Source: Armatimonadota bacterium (GTDB taxonomy: Bacteria; Armatimonadota; Hebobacteria; CAIYQO01). Taken from it: DNA of 16,796 nt. The stretch covers positions 1 through 16,796 of the forward strand of contig JAKIYB010000031.1 in the NCBI GenBank assembly GCA_022708765.1, written 5' to 3'. Made by a program: the position numbers and the translations under genes. Of the stretch, positions 9,161 through 16,510 are shown in pieces (position 1 is the first letter of the stretch; every line of letters begins with the position of its first letter). The notes under the pieces are model-generated. The model did no database searches and was not told the origin of the DNA. It worked only from the letters and a program-made list of their open reading frames with translations.

Positions 9161-9379
9161 GAAACGATCTCACAACGAATCGTAGCTGGATTGCGGAGGA
9201 TTTTTCGTGACTGGCAAGGCAGATGTCCGAACATGTATGGGGACATACACGCTCGGTCAGCCAACGCAGCCAGGATGGCAAGTCCCGATGGCGTCGCACA
9301 GGAGTGCGACAATCGGGACGCGGCCAGGCGCGAAAAAGACCCGTGAGACGGCGGCGAGACGTGTTGAGATCGTTTCCTA
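9158..9379. mobile_element. Candidate MITE (or large structured RNA) with 12-bp terminal inverted repeats
   Basis: GAAACGATCTCA (9161-9172) is repeated exactly in inverted form at 9365-9376. With further partial matches inward the repeats align at about 18 of 23 positions. The sequence TA directly borders both ends (9158-9159 and 9378-9379), the target duplication expected of IS630/Tc1-mariner-type elements. The 218-bp inside holds no convincing gene but has a strong nested hairpin at 9282-9319. The left TA belongs to the stop codon of the upstream gene. A non-mobile explanation is a large RNA fold closed by the 12-bp stem. No transposase of this type is in the window. Confidence 0.5.
9282..9319. 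repeat. Nested hairpin inside the inverted-repeat element
   Basis: GTCCCGAT (9282-9289) pairs with ATCGGGAC (9312-9319). Inside this, GTCGCAC (9293-9299) pairs with GTGCGAC (9304-9310) around an AGGA loop. The two stems are separated by a small uneven internal loop (three bases against one). The fold is as good on either strand as RNA, or as a DNA cruciform. Confidence 0.6.
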
Positions 9380-9388
9380 TTGTTCACC

Positions 9389-9411
9389 TTCTCGACACCA
9401 CGCGTCGAGAA
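9389..9411. repeat. 8-bp hairpin upstream of the TPR gene
   Basis: TTCTCGAC pairs perfectly with GTCGAGAA around a 7-base loop, just outside the inverted-repeat element. It could be a weak terminator for the upstream gene, but no T tract follows. The remaining sequence to the TPR start (9412-9491) shows a purine-rich ribosome-binding region and nothing else recognised. Confidence 0.4.
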
Positions 9412-9491
9412 TAGGGCGAAAAACACCATTTCCGTCGGCAGGAGCCATCCGGGCCGCGGCGAATTGAAGGGGCAGTGGAGGGAGAAGGCCC

Positions 9492-10760
9492 GTGCCCAAG
9501 TATCGGCGGGACGAACTGGAATTATTTCAACAGGCGTACCTGACGGGCCGCCAGCTTGCCGACGCCGGCGCGCTGGAAGACGCCATCGCCTGCTTTGATA
9601 AGGTGCTGGGGAAACTGCCGCGCCGCAACCGCCGGCGCGCCTACCACATCACCGATACCCGCGCTCCCCGTGGCGCCGACTCACTCGCTCTCCCCGCCGT
9701 CTTCCGCGATGCCCTGCTGGCGAAAGCCTACTGCCTGAATGAACTGGGCCGCTTTGATGACGCTTTCGCCGTGCTGGAGCGCGCGCTGGAATTGGACCCG
9801 GAGAATCCGCGCGTCTACGCCGAATTAGGCTTCACCCACGGCGCGCGCGAGGATCTCGAGCCCGCGCGCCTGGCCTACCGCCATGCGCTGGAACTGGAGC
9901 CGGAAAATCCCGAATATCTGCGCGCGCTGGCGCACTTCGCTATCGTCGAGGACGATTTTGCCGCCGCCCGCGCCTACACTGAGCGCGCGCTGGCCATAGA
10001 CGCCGCCTTTGTCCCCTGCCTGCAGCAGCTCGGATTCATCGCCTATCGCGAAGGGAAGCTTGAGGATGCGGTGCGCGTGCTGCGCCAGGCGAATGAGTTA
10101 TCACCGGACGACCGCGAGGTGGTGCTGCCGCTGGCTGGCATCCTGCGTGAAAGCGGCGAACCGCGCGAGTCGCTCGCGCTGCTCACCACGTACCTCTCGG
10201 CGCACCCCGACGACGATGAAGCGCTGGGCTTGATGACGGAGGTGCTGCAGCACGATGCCTTCGGCGAGGAAGTTATCGAGCACGCGCAGCGTATCCTGGA
10301 GCGCGATCCAGACAATGTGCCCGCCCTCGACCTGCTTGGCTGGGGTTATTACCGCCACGGGCAACTGAAAGAAGCGCTGGCGATCGTGAACCGACTCATC
10401 GCGCTGGACCCGCAACAGCCGCACCACCGCTTCAAACAGGGGATTATCCTGCAGGCCGCCGGCGATTTTCCCGGCGCCATGGCCGCCTTCATGCGCGTGC
10501 CGCATCTGGACACGCCGAACGAGTTGAAAGCCATGGCCGACGAGGCGATGGCCACCCTCGACCGCGCCCAGCTTGAACACCTGCTCACCCGCCTGCGGTT
10601 GGACCCCGTCTTCCGCGAACTCCTGCAGCTTACCCCGGAAACCGCCCTGCACCAGGCCGGATATCTGCTCAGTCCACTCGGTCTGCAGATGCTCCTCGCC
10701 CTCGATCTCTCCGAGGAAGGCGCCGGACTGCCGCTGCCGCCGAATCCGACGGTACACTGA
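9492..10760 (+). CDS. Tetratricopeptide-repeat protein
   Basis: This 422-residue protein is almost entirely TPR helices. Repeats are recognised at about 73-104, 107-138, 141-172, 175-206, 277-308 and 311-342, with weaker ones near 12-41 and 209-273. The ends of repeats show the usual LELDPENP-type turns. There is no signal peptide or membrane segment, so it should act in the cytoplasm as a protein-binding scaffold; the partner is unknown. The start is a GTG with a GGAGGGAGAAGG stretch just upstream. A basic insert with many arginines (43-60) interrupts the first repeat and looks like a loop. The gene ends only eight bases from the stop of the convergent oxidoreductase gene, with no hairpin between, so the two transcripts probably overlap. 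Confidence 0.9.
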   Translation: MPKYRRDELELFQQAYLTGRQLADAGALEDAIACFDKVLGKLPRRNRRRAYHITDTRAPRGADSLALPAVFRDALLAKAYCLNELGRFDDAFAVLERALELDPENPRVYAELGFTHGAREDLEPARLAYRHALELEPENPEYLRALAHFAIVEDDFAAARAYTERALAIDAAFVPCLQQLGFIAYREGKLEDAVRVLRQANELSPDDREVVLPLAGILRESGEPRESLALLTTYLSAHPDDDEALGLMTEVLQHDAFGEEVIEHAQRILERDPDNVPALDLLGWGYYRHGQLKEALAIVNRLIALDPQQPHHRFKQGIILQAAGDFPGAMAAFMRVPHLDTPNELKAMADEAMATLDRAQLEHLLTRLRLDPVFRELLQLTPETALHQAGYLLSPLGLQMLLALDLSEEGAGLPLPPNPTVH

Positions 10761-10768
10761 GCGAGAAA

Positions 10769-12493
10769 TTACCGCGCGTCAAACGCTTGCACGTGCGCCG
10801 TTGGCGCGCCCCAAGTCGCCTCGGGTACCAGACGCAGGGCATTCGTAGTCACCGATAACGGCACGCGCACCAGCCGCTGGGTGTTCGCCTCCGTCGCATA
10901 GACGGTCTGCCACTGCCCCGCGGCAACCTGCGCTTCCAATCGGAAGCCTTTGACCAGCGTCGCCGGCGGCGCCAGCGCCGGCGCGTCCCGGTAATACAGG
11001 CAGGGCATGCGCAGCGCGTGCTCAGTCAGATCGCTGTCGAAGACCAGCCGCGCTGCGGTGAGTGGGGTTGGCGCATCGAAACGATACTCGACCCAGCCGC
11101 CCGGTTCACAGCGCCAACCGTTGTCCACCTCACCTACCGGGCGATCCACGCCATTGCGCAACGGTCTGGGATCGCCGATTGACGCCGTCAGATCCGCCGC
11201 GCGGGAAAGCGCGCTCACCGCGCGCGCAACACCCGGCAGGTAGCAGTCATCATCCAGCAGTATCTGCTGCAGTTCTTCGGTGTGCGACTCGCTTACCTGG
11301 CGTGGGGTCAATTCATCGCGCGCGGCGATGGCCGCCGCCGTGCCCGCCGCCTGGCCGAGGATGGCGCAGGTGGCCATCACGCGCGTGGAACTCATCGCCG
11401 CATGCGTGGCGCTGATATTGCGTCCGGCGAAGAACAGGTTCTCGATATTGCGCGAATACAGGCAGCGATACGGGATGCCGTAGGGCGACGGCGCGGGGTG
11501 GAAGATGGTCGGCTGGCCAGGGTAGCGGAAGCCCGCCGGGTGATGGTCGTCCATGCTCCAGCCGCCGTAGGCGACGACATCTGGGAAAGGCCCGCCGGCC
11601 CGCACATCATGCTGGGTGAGAATGTGATCGCCGATATAACGCCGGCTCTCGCGCTTGCCGGGGAGGAAGCCGATCCACTCCACCCGCCAGTTTTCCGCGC
11701 CGTGGTCGCCGCGATTCTTGATGTGGTCAATCACCCCAAAGGCAATCTTCAGCAGTTCATCGCGCAGTTCCTCGGTGTCGTGGATGGAATCGTCCTCGCC
11801 GCCCAGTTCCAGCCACCAGAAGTTCGTGTCGCCCATCTTGTGCCCGCGGTTGGGGAGATCGTCATCGGAGAGGTAGGTATACGCCCAACTCGGCGGAATG
11901 AATGGCTGCGGGGTATCTATCTGCCGCATCTGCACCAGGCAGGTCATCCCCATCGTGCGGCGGTCGGCCTCCTCGGGCGCGATGTCTTCGCCGAATTCAG
12001 CGCGCGCCTCGCGGCCCAGGCGAAACTCAGCGCCGGTGAGCGGCGCCAGAATGCTGTCGCCGGAACAATCGGCGAAGAAACGCGCGTTGACGGTGTGCCA
12101 GGTTTCCGCGGTGAGCTGCCAGCCCGTCACCGAGGTGATGCGCGCGCCGTCCATCGCCGCCGCGTTCGCGGAGCAGTTCAGCAGCAGCGTCAGGTTGGGC
12201 TGGAAACGAGCGATTTCATACAGGACGCTGTCCCAAAGCGAATAGACGTATTGCGGGTTGCGCGCGGCGTTTGCGAGGCGTATCTCCTCGATGATGCCGG
12301 TCTCGCGCATGTTCGGCCCGTGAGCACCGCAAACGTGCATGCGTATTTCGCTGGACGCGTTGCCCCCCAGCACTGGCCGGTCATGCATCAATGCCACGCG
12401 GGCGCCGCGACGAGCGGCGGCTACGGCGGCGCATAACCCCGCCAACCCACCGCCAACCACGCACAGGTCAACATCATGGGACACGGTACGCAT
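10769..12493 (-). CDS. FAD-dependent oxidoreductase (FAD_oxidored family) with C-terminal sugar-binding-like domain
   Basis: The 574-residue product starts with a dinucleotide-binding fold: DLCVVGGGLAGLCAAVAAARRGARVAL, with G14-G19 as the glycine-rich loop. It continues with VLGGNASSEIRMHV, typical of the PF12831 family. The motifs GFLPGKRESRRYIGD (275-289) and FFAGRNISATHAAMSSTR (354-371) complete the FAD site. No signal peptide is seen. Residues about 430-574 form an extra beta-rich domain (PGGWVEYRFDAP, ARLVFDSDL, NALRLVPEA) that looks like an F5/8 or galactose-binding module. The substrate is unknown, though relatives often sit near sugar-degradation genes. The frame is open 40 codons further upstream, but the ATG at 12493 has GGAGG seven bases before it and starts at the conserved fold. 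It has its own promoter. Confidence 0.87.
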   Translation of the reverse strand: MRTVSHDVDLCVVGGGLAGLCAAVAAARRGARVALMHDRPVLGGNASSEIRMHVCGAHGPNMRETGIIEEIRLANAARNPQYVYSLWDSVLYEIARFQPNLTLLLNCSANAAAMDGARITSVTGWQLTAETWHTVNARFFADCSGDSILAPLTGAEFRLGREARAEFGEDIAPEEADRRTMGMTCLVQMRQIDTPQPFIPPSWAYTYLSDDDLPNRGHKMGDTNFWWLELGGEDDSIHDTEELRDELLKIAFGVIDHIKNRGDHGAENWRVEWIGFLPGKRESRRYIGDHILTQHDVRAGGPFPDVVAYGGWSMDDHHPAGFRYPGQPTIFHPAPSPYGIPYRCLYSRNIENLFFAGRNISATHAAMSSTRVMATCAILGQAAGTAAAIAARDELTPRQVSESHTEELQQILLDDDCYLPGVARAVSALSRAADLTASIGDPRPLRNGVDRPVGEVDNGWRCEPGGWVEYRFDAPTPLTAARLVFDSDLTEHALRMPCLYYRDAPALAPPATLVKGFRLEAQVAAGQWQTVYATEANTQRLVRVPLSVTTNALRLVPEATWGAPTAHVQAFDAR

Positions 12494-12529
12494 GGGTCTC
12501 CCTCCGAAGAGATTATCGCTAGCACGCGT

Positions 12530-12558
12530 ATGATACCATACGCCACCAGCGGTGACCA
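12530..12558 (-). promoter_or_regulatory. Promoter of the FAD oxidoreductase gene
   Basis: On the - strand TGGTCA (12553-12558, four of six) and TATCAT (12530-12535, five of six) are exactly 17 bp apart. The leader would be about 30 nt and includes the GGAGG site. The long palindrome at 12571-12612 lies just upstream and would block read-through from the EF-hand gene. Confidence 0.55.
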
Positions 12559-12570
12559 TGCGCCTTATAA

Positions 12571-12612
12571 TGAAACGGCCGCTCCGGCAGGCCTGCCGGA
12601 GCGGCCGTTTCA
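12571..12612. terminator. Perfect 42-bp palindrome, likely bidirectional terminator
   Basis: Every base from 12571 to 12612 is self-complementary about the centre 12591/12592, with no spacer. The arm begins TGAAACGGCCGCTCCGGC. The GC-rich core with A/T-rich edges gives a terminator-like hairpin on either strand, although the T run is only three bases. Its place between the EF-hand gene and the oxidoreductase promoter suits an insulator. Confidence 0.6.
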
Positions 12613-12668
12613 CAGTCTTACTCGACTACAATCGTTATGCGACAGTGCCCGTGTCTGCACGGACGCAC

Positions 12669-12717
12669 GCCCCTCTCCCAGAATTGGGCCTGCCCCGAAG
12701 CAATCGGGGAGAGGGGC
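12669..12717. repeat. Branched intergenic palindrome downstream of the EF-hand gene
   Basis: GCCCCTCT (12669-12676) pairs with AGAGGGGC (12710-12717). Inside lie two small hairpins: CCCA/TGGG around gaat, and CCCCGA/TCGGGG around agcaa. Together they make a three-way, Y-shaped fold. There is no T tract. It looks like a repeated intergenic palindrome into whose right arm a second hairpin was inserted. Confidence 0.5.
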
Positions 12718-12785
12718 TGAGGATGAGGGAGCGCACAACGATGGCATATCATCTCTGTGGTCGCAAGATATGCTAGCAAACCACG

Positions 12786-13415
12786 CTACTTCCGGCCGTG
12801 GCGTTTCATGCCATGATGCGCGGCCTGCGCCTCTTCCTTCGTCACCTTGCCGTCGCCGTCCTTATCCAGCCGGGCGAAGACTTTATCCAGCGCGCTGTTC
12901 ACTTCATCCTTTGTCACCGCGCCGTTCTGGTCGGCATCCAGTCGGGCGAAGAACTTGCCTTTATGCGCGTCGGCAAGTTTGCGGCCCTGCGCGAAAGCGG
13001 CCTCGGCCTCTTCCTTCGTCACTTTGCCGTCCTTGTTCGTATCAATGCGGTCGAAGAAACGCGCGCCGCGCGCCGGCACTTCGTCTCGGGTAATCACGCC
13101 GTCCTTATTGGCATCCAAGCGCGCGAAGAATTCGCCTTTGCGCGCTCCCGCCTTCTCGTGCAGCGCCGTCGCGCCCTGCTCGGCTTCAGCCTTCGTCACC
13201 TGCCCGTCTCCGTCGGTGTCAACCTTCGCGAAGAGTTCCAGCGCGCGCTGCCCGAATTCGTCGCGGGTCACGGCGCCGTCGCCGTTCTGGTCAACATGCG
13301 CGAAGATGCCCTCGCGCACCGCCTTGCCACCCTCGGCAAAGACCACGCCAGTCAACACGACGCCGCCAACCACGGCTAATCCCAACATCGGCAGCAGAAA
13401 TTTCGGCATTCTCAT
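12786..13415 (-). CDS. Exported protein with six EF-hand motifs
   Basis: The 209-residue protein starts with a hydrophobic segment (about 5-27), either a signal peptide or an anchor. Six EF-hand loops of the DxDxDG type follow at residues 42-53, 66-77, 101-112, 125-136, 160-171 and 184-195. The spacings alternate 24 and 35, so a 59-residue two-EF-hand unit is present three times. All loops keep the acidic residues needed for calcium, though the fifth has N where most have D or K before the glycine. The C-terminus is rich in histidine and basic residues (HHGMKRHGRK). The start at 13415 has GGAGGG seven bases upstream; the frame is open five codons earlier without a good site. Role: probably calcium binding outside the cytoplasm; partner unknown. 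Confidence 0.9.
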   Translation of the reverse strand: MRMPKFLLPMLGLAVVGGVVLTGVVFAEGGKAVREGIFAHVDQNGDGAVTRDEFGQRALELFAKVDTDGDGQVTKAEAEQGATALHEKAGARKGEFFARLDANKDGVITRDEVPARGARFFDRIDTNKDGKVTKEEAEAAFAQGRKLADAHKGKFFARLDADQNGAVTKDEVNSALDKVFARLDKDGDGKVTKEEAQAAHHGMKRHGRK

Positions 13416-13519
13416 TTCAGTTCCCTCCATTCACGGTTCCGCATCCATATATACGCAACTATCGAACAGAAAGTTGCACACCGTGGAGAGTACCCCCGAA
13501 CATCACTTAGCTAATCCCG

Positions 13520-15621
13520 TCACGGATTGAACACCACCATATCCCGATACGGCGGCAACGTCACGGCCTTCGTGTTGCCGTTGGCCAGCGTCAGTGTGCC
13601 CTCTGTCGCCGTCTCGCCCAGGTTCATCAGCACGTAGACCTTCCGCGTGGGATCGGCGGCGAGGAACAGCGGCTGCGGTGGAACGCACGCGGCCGCGACC
13701 TTGCCCACAGACACAGCCCCTTCGCCTCCGATGGCCGCGCGCGAGGACGTGAACGGCGCGGGATCGTAACGTGCCCCGTTGAACTCGCGCCGCGGAAATA
13801 CCTCCGCTCGCCGATCATATACCGCCCGCATTACGCCGTCGGGTGTGGTGACTGTCACGTCGCGCAAGTCGCCGTCCTGTTGTTCGTCGAGCGTGATCTT
13901 CATGATGTGCTTGCGGAAGGCGGCGAAGGAACGGAAGCGGCGTGAATCCCCCGTCTCGATATACAGCCCGTTTCGCGCGTAAATCCACTCTTTCATCGGA
14001 CGCCGCGCCCCCTGGTAGTTGAGAAAGCTGATCTGCAGATACTTCGTCGAGGTGCGGCGGATTTCCAGCGCGGACGGCGCGCCGAGGTTGTCATTGCCGG
14101 GCAGCGGCAGCAGTGCCAGGTAAAAACGGCCGTCTCGCAACAGCACCGGCTTCGAGTCAGTAAAGACGGCGGGATATATATCTCATCCACCCCATCGCCG
14201 CCCAACTCCGTTGCGAAGAAACTCAAGCCCAGCCGCGTGGCCTCCGTCACCAGCCGATCCGGATGCGCGAAAAGGATGGCGCGGTTCTCATGCTGATACG
14301 CGAATTTGCGCCCTTCATTCCAGAGGATGTAACCGGGAGACGTCTTGCCGAACACGGATTCGTTGTCACCGCCTTCCACCAGCGCGTCATGGTGCAGCAT
14401 GCGGAAGAAGCCGTTTTTAAAATCGCCCAGCCCGCGCACCGGCGCCTTCACCGACCAGGACAGCCAGGGCGTCTCGGCATGCGCGCCATTGTGGAAGACG
14501 TAGCTGGCGGAGCCAAAGGTGTAGACGGGAGTCTGATAGATATCCACATTGATATCGCTTTCTGGATATTCGGTGCCCAGCCCGCGCCGATCGGTGATTT
14601 TCGGCACGTGCGAAGTCATGCGCAACGCCCATGGGGTGTTCCGGTCGGTGAGAAACATCCCCAGCCACGCTGGGAAGTAGACGTCCTGCACCGCTCCCTG
14701 CATCATGTGGCTGCACGCCCCCACCATGCTTGGAAACTGCCACTGGTGCGCCTGATCCATGTATAACGCCTCCGGCAGGTACGGATACAGCAGCGCTTTC
14801 ATCGCCGACGGCCCGCCATACACGTCCTGATGATAGCATCGCTGCCAGGGGCCGGATACCTGCATCGTCGGCGGATGATATGCGGTCAGTGACTGTGCCA
14901 GCAGCACCGCCTGAATGGCGCGCGCCATGTCGCGGAACTCGGCATCCTTCGCATGCGTTGAGATCGCCGCCAATCCGGCGAAAGAGGGGCCATAATACGT
15001 CGGAGAATTGTACTCGGTGATCGTGCCGTATCGGCGAATCTGGTCGAGCGCCAGCTTTAACGCGTATTTCCCCCGCGCTAGGCGCAATTCGTCGTTAAGG
15101 ATCTCTCCCGCCAGTCCCACGCCCGCGGCTGAACAGAACCCCCAGTTGCCGCCGGCGCAGTTTGTATCGCAGCACCCCCACAGCCGTTCGCCGGGTTCGG
15201 AGATCTTCTCGATTTCCTTCAACAGATGCGCGCGCGTGCCGTCCGACAGCATGTCGCGGTACCGAAACCATAGTTCCATCATCGCCGGCCCCTGGAAGAT
15301 GCCGTACTGCTTCTCCCACGGCCCCAGCTTCGCCATCGCCTCCACTGCCCGCCTCACTTCCGCCTCGCGTCCTTGCGCGAAGAGGTAGAGCGTGTTCGCG
15401 GTGCCGTCGCCCACGGGAAACGGTACGTTCTCCGGGTAATTCGGCGCCATCTCGTCAAAGGGCCGCCCGTACTGCACCAACCAGCGCCGCCCCCAGTCGA
15501 GCAACTGCCGCTTTCTCGCCACCTGCTCCTCCGCCGACGGCAGCCGGTACGGCAACGGCGATGCGGCCATCACCACACCGCAAAGCGCGAACAGCACCAG
15601 CGCGAGAATCATCATACGCAT
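13520..15621 (-). pseudogene. Secreted putative glycan-degrading protein, broken by a frameshift
   Basis: Two overlapping frames form one protein of about 699 residues. The first frame runs from 15621 and leaves the natural sequence near codon 481. The second is read from about 14174 to the stop at 13520. The break falls on an (AT)4 tract (14174-14181): with one AT fewer the frames join as DEIYPAVFTDSKPVLLRDG. The total of 2102 bases is two more than a multiple of three. A signal peptide (residues 1-19) precedes a helical, toroid-like part with WGCCDTNCAGGNWGFCS (148-164) and EYNSPTYYGPSF (203-214), as in heparinase- or alginate-lyase-like proteins. The C-terminal part is beta-rich and ends in a strand (DMVVFNP). 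GGGAGG lies seven bases before the ATG. Activity and substrate are inferred. It could be a true pseudogene, a sequencing error or a slippage variant. Confidence 0.75.
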
Positions 15622-15762
15622 GACGGCACCTCCCACAATAGCGTTTCGACGGACTGATCGCGCTTCCTGTCGCCGAACTCGCGCTCCTCATGTTCGATCA
15701 GCCCAACCCCCGCTCACTCGAGCGTAACACGTGCCTATGAGGGCATTACAGGGGTATTTCCT

Positions 15763-15834
15763 AGTACTACGACCGCACATCACTATCGCCACTCCCTGAA
15801 GGAGGTGGCGATAGTGATGTGCGGTCGTAGTACT
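15763..15834. repeat. 72-nt hairpin with a 30-bp perfect stem
   Basis: The 30 bases 15763-15792 are the exact reverse complement of 15805-15834, separated by 12 bases (which themselves pair TCC with GGA around ctgaa). Each outer end is AGTACT, itself a palindrome. It lies in the 300-base spacer (15622-15921) between divergent genes, where a terminator is not expected. A tiny palindromic mobile element or a processed RNA are the main options. The rest of the spacer shows no convincing promoter or gene. Confidence 0.7.
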
Positions 15835-15921
15835 TACCTTCCGCTGAAAATTTGAAGAACCGATATGCCAATCTGCAGTCTAAAGGGGGTAGAACAATAC
15901 CGGCTGGTGAGGAGGCACTGA

Positions 15922-16428
15922 ATGGCAATACGAGACGGATTGCTTGTTGAGTGGGATTTCGAGGTGGAGATCACCCGTCGTATCCTGGCGCGCGTCCCCG
16001 CCGACGCGCTGAATTTCACGCCGCATGAAAAGTCGCCGACCATGGGCTGGCTGGCGAACCACCTGGCACTGTTGCCGACGTGGGGCATCATGACGCTCAC
16101 CACCACTGAGTTGGATCTGGCGGCGCCGGAGATGCAGAAACATCCCGTCATCCCTGACACGGTGGACGAGATTCTGACTAGCTTCGACGCGAACGCCGCC
16201 GCCTTCCGCGCCATCCTCGCGGAGTCGGAGGATGAGATGTTCACGGTGCTCTGGACGATGCGAGTGGGCCCTGCGGTGGTCTTCACCGAACCGCGCATCG
16301 GTGTATTGCGCGGCATGATCTTCAATCACCTGGTACACCACCGTGCTCAACTCGGGGTCTACCTGCGATTGAAAGACGTGCCGGTACCGTCAACCTACGG
16401 ACCGTCGGCGGACGAGAGCCTGGTATAA
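15922..16428 (+). CDS. DinB-family protein
   Basis: The 168-residue product has the four-helix DinB/YfiT layout. Histidines are placed as the family's metal-binding triad: H47 in the first half (WLANHLALLP), and H136 and H140 in NHLVHHRAQLGVYLR. The length is typical. Members bind a divalent metal, and some transfer bacillithiol or mycothiol, but the role of most is unknown, and none is shown by the neighbours here. The start is well supported: GGAGG lies six bases before the ATG. It is divergent from the frameshifted secreted protein, and a weak hairpin terminator follows the stop. Confidence 0.88.
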   Translation: MAIRDGLLVEWDFEVEITRRILARVPADALNFTPHEKSPTMGWLANHLALLPTWGIMTLTTTELDLAAPEMQKHPVIPDTVDEILTSFDANAAAFRAILAESEDEMFTVLWTMRVGPAVVFTEPRIGVLRGMIFNHLVHHRAQLGVYLRLKDVPVPSTYGPSADESLV

Positions 16429-16438
16429 CGGTTCAGAA

Positions 16439-16464
16439 AAGGAGACCCCGCCTGCTCTCTCCTT
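16439..16464 (+). terminator. Candidate terminator after the DinB gene
   Basis: AAGGAGA (16439-16445) pairs with TCTCCTT (16458-16464) around a 12-base loop, ten bases after the stop codon. The following sequence is pyrimidine-rich but not a clean T tract, so termination may be weak. Confidence 0.4.
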
Positions 16465-16471
16465 CCTTCAC

Positions 16472-16501
16472 TCGACAGCGCGGAGGGTATGCGGGTATTA
16501 T
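16472..16501 (+). promoter_or_regulatory. Promoter of the Asp-box protein gene
   Basis: TCGACA (16472-16477) and TATTAT (16496-16501) each match consensus at five of six positions and are 18 bp apart. Transcription should start at about 16508, only about three bases before the ATG at 16511. Confidence 0.5.
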
Positions 16502-16510
16502 TAGGCTGTC

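Noticed and set aside
9207..9467. Small + strand frame with GTG start and a GGAGG seven bases before it
   Set aside because: It runs through the hairpins and the right inverted repeat of the 9158-9379 element, and its amino acid sequence shows no family or domain pattern. Another frame over the same stretch is equally open.
11282..12436. 384-codon open frame on the + strand
   Set aside because: It lies wholly antisense to the FAD oxidoreductase, whose motifs are unmistakable. Its own product has no recognised domain and follows the codon shadow of a GC-rich gene.
12494..12613. Upstream extension of the FAD oxidoreductase by 40 codons
   Set aside because: It would run through the 42-bp palindrome and the promoter; the conserved fold begins at the ATG at 12493 with GGAGG in place.
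12798..13379. 193- and 227-codon + strand frames opposite the EF-hand gene
   Set aside because: They mirror the repetitive EF-hand sequence; the EF-hand loops on the - strand are clearly the coding reading.
14146..14200. Programmed -1 frameshift joining the two parts of the secreted protein
   Set aside because: No X-XXY-YYZ slippery heptamer was seen at the junction, and no obvious stimulating pseudoknot. A two-base change in the AT tract explains it more simply, though recoding is not excluded.
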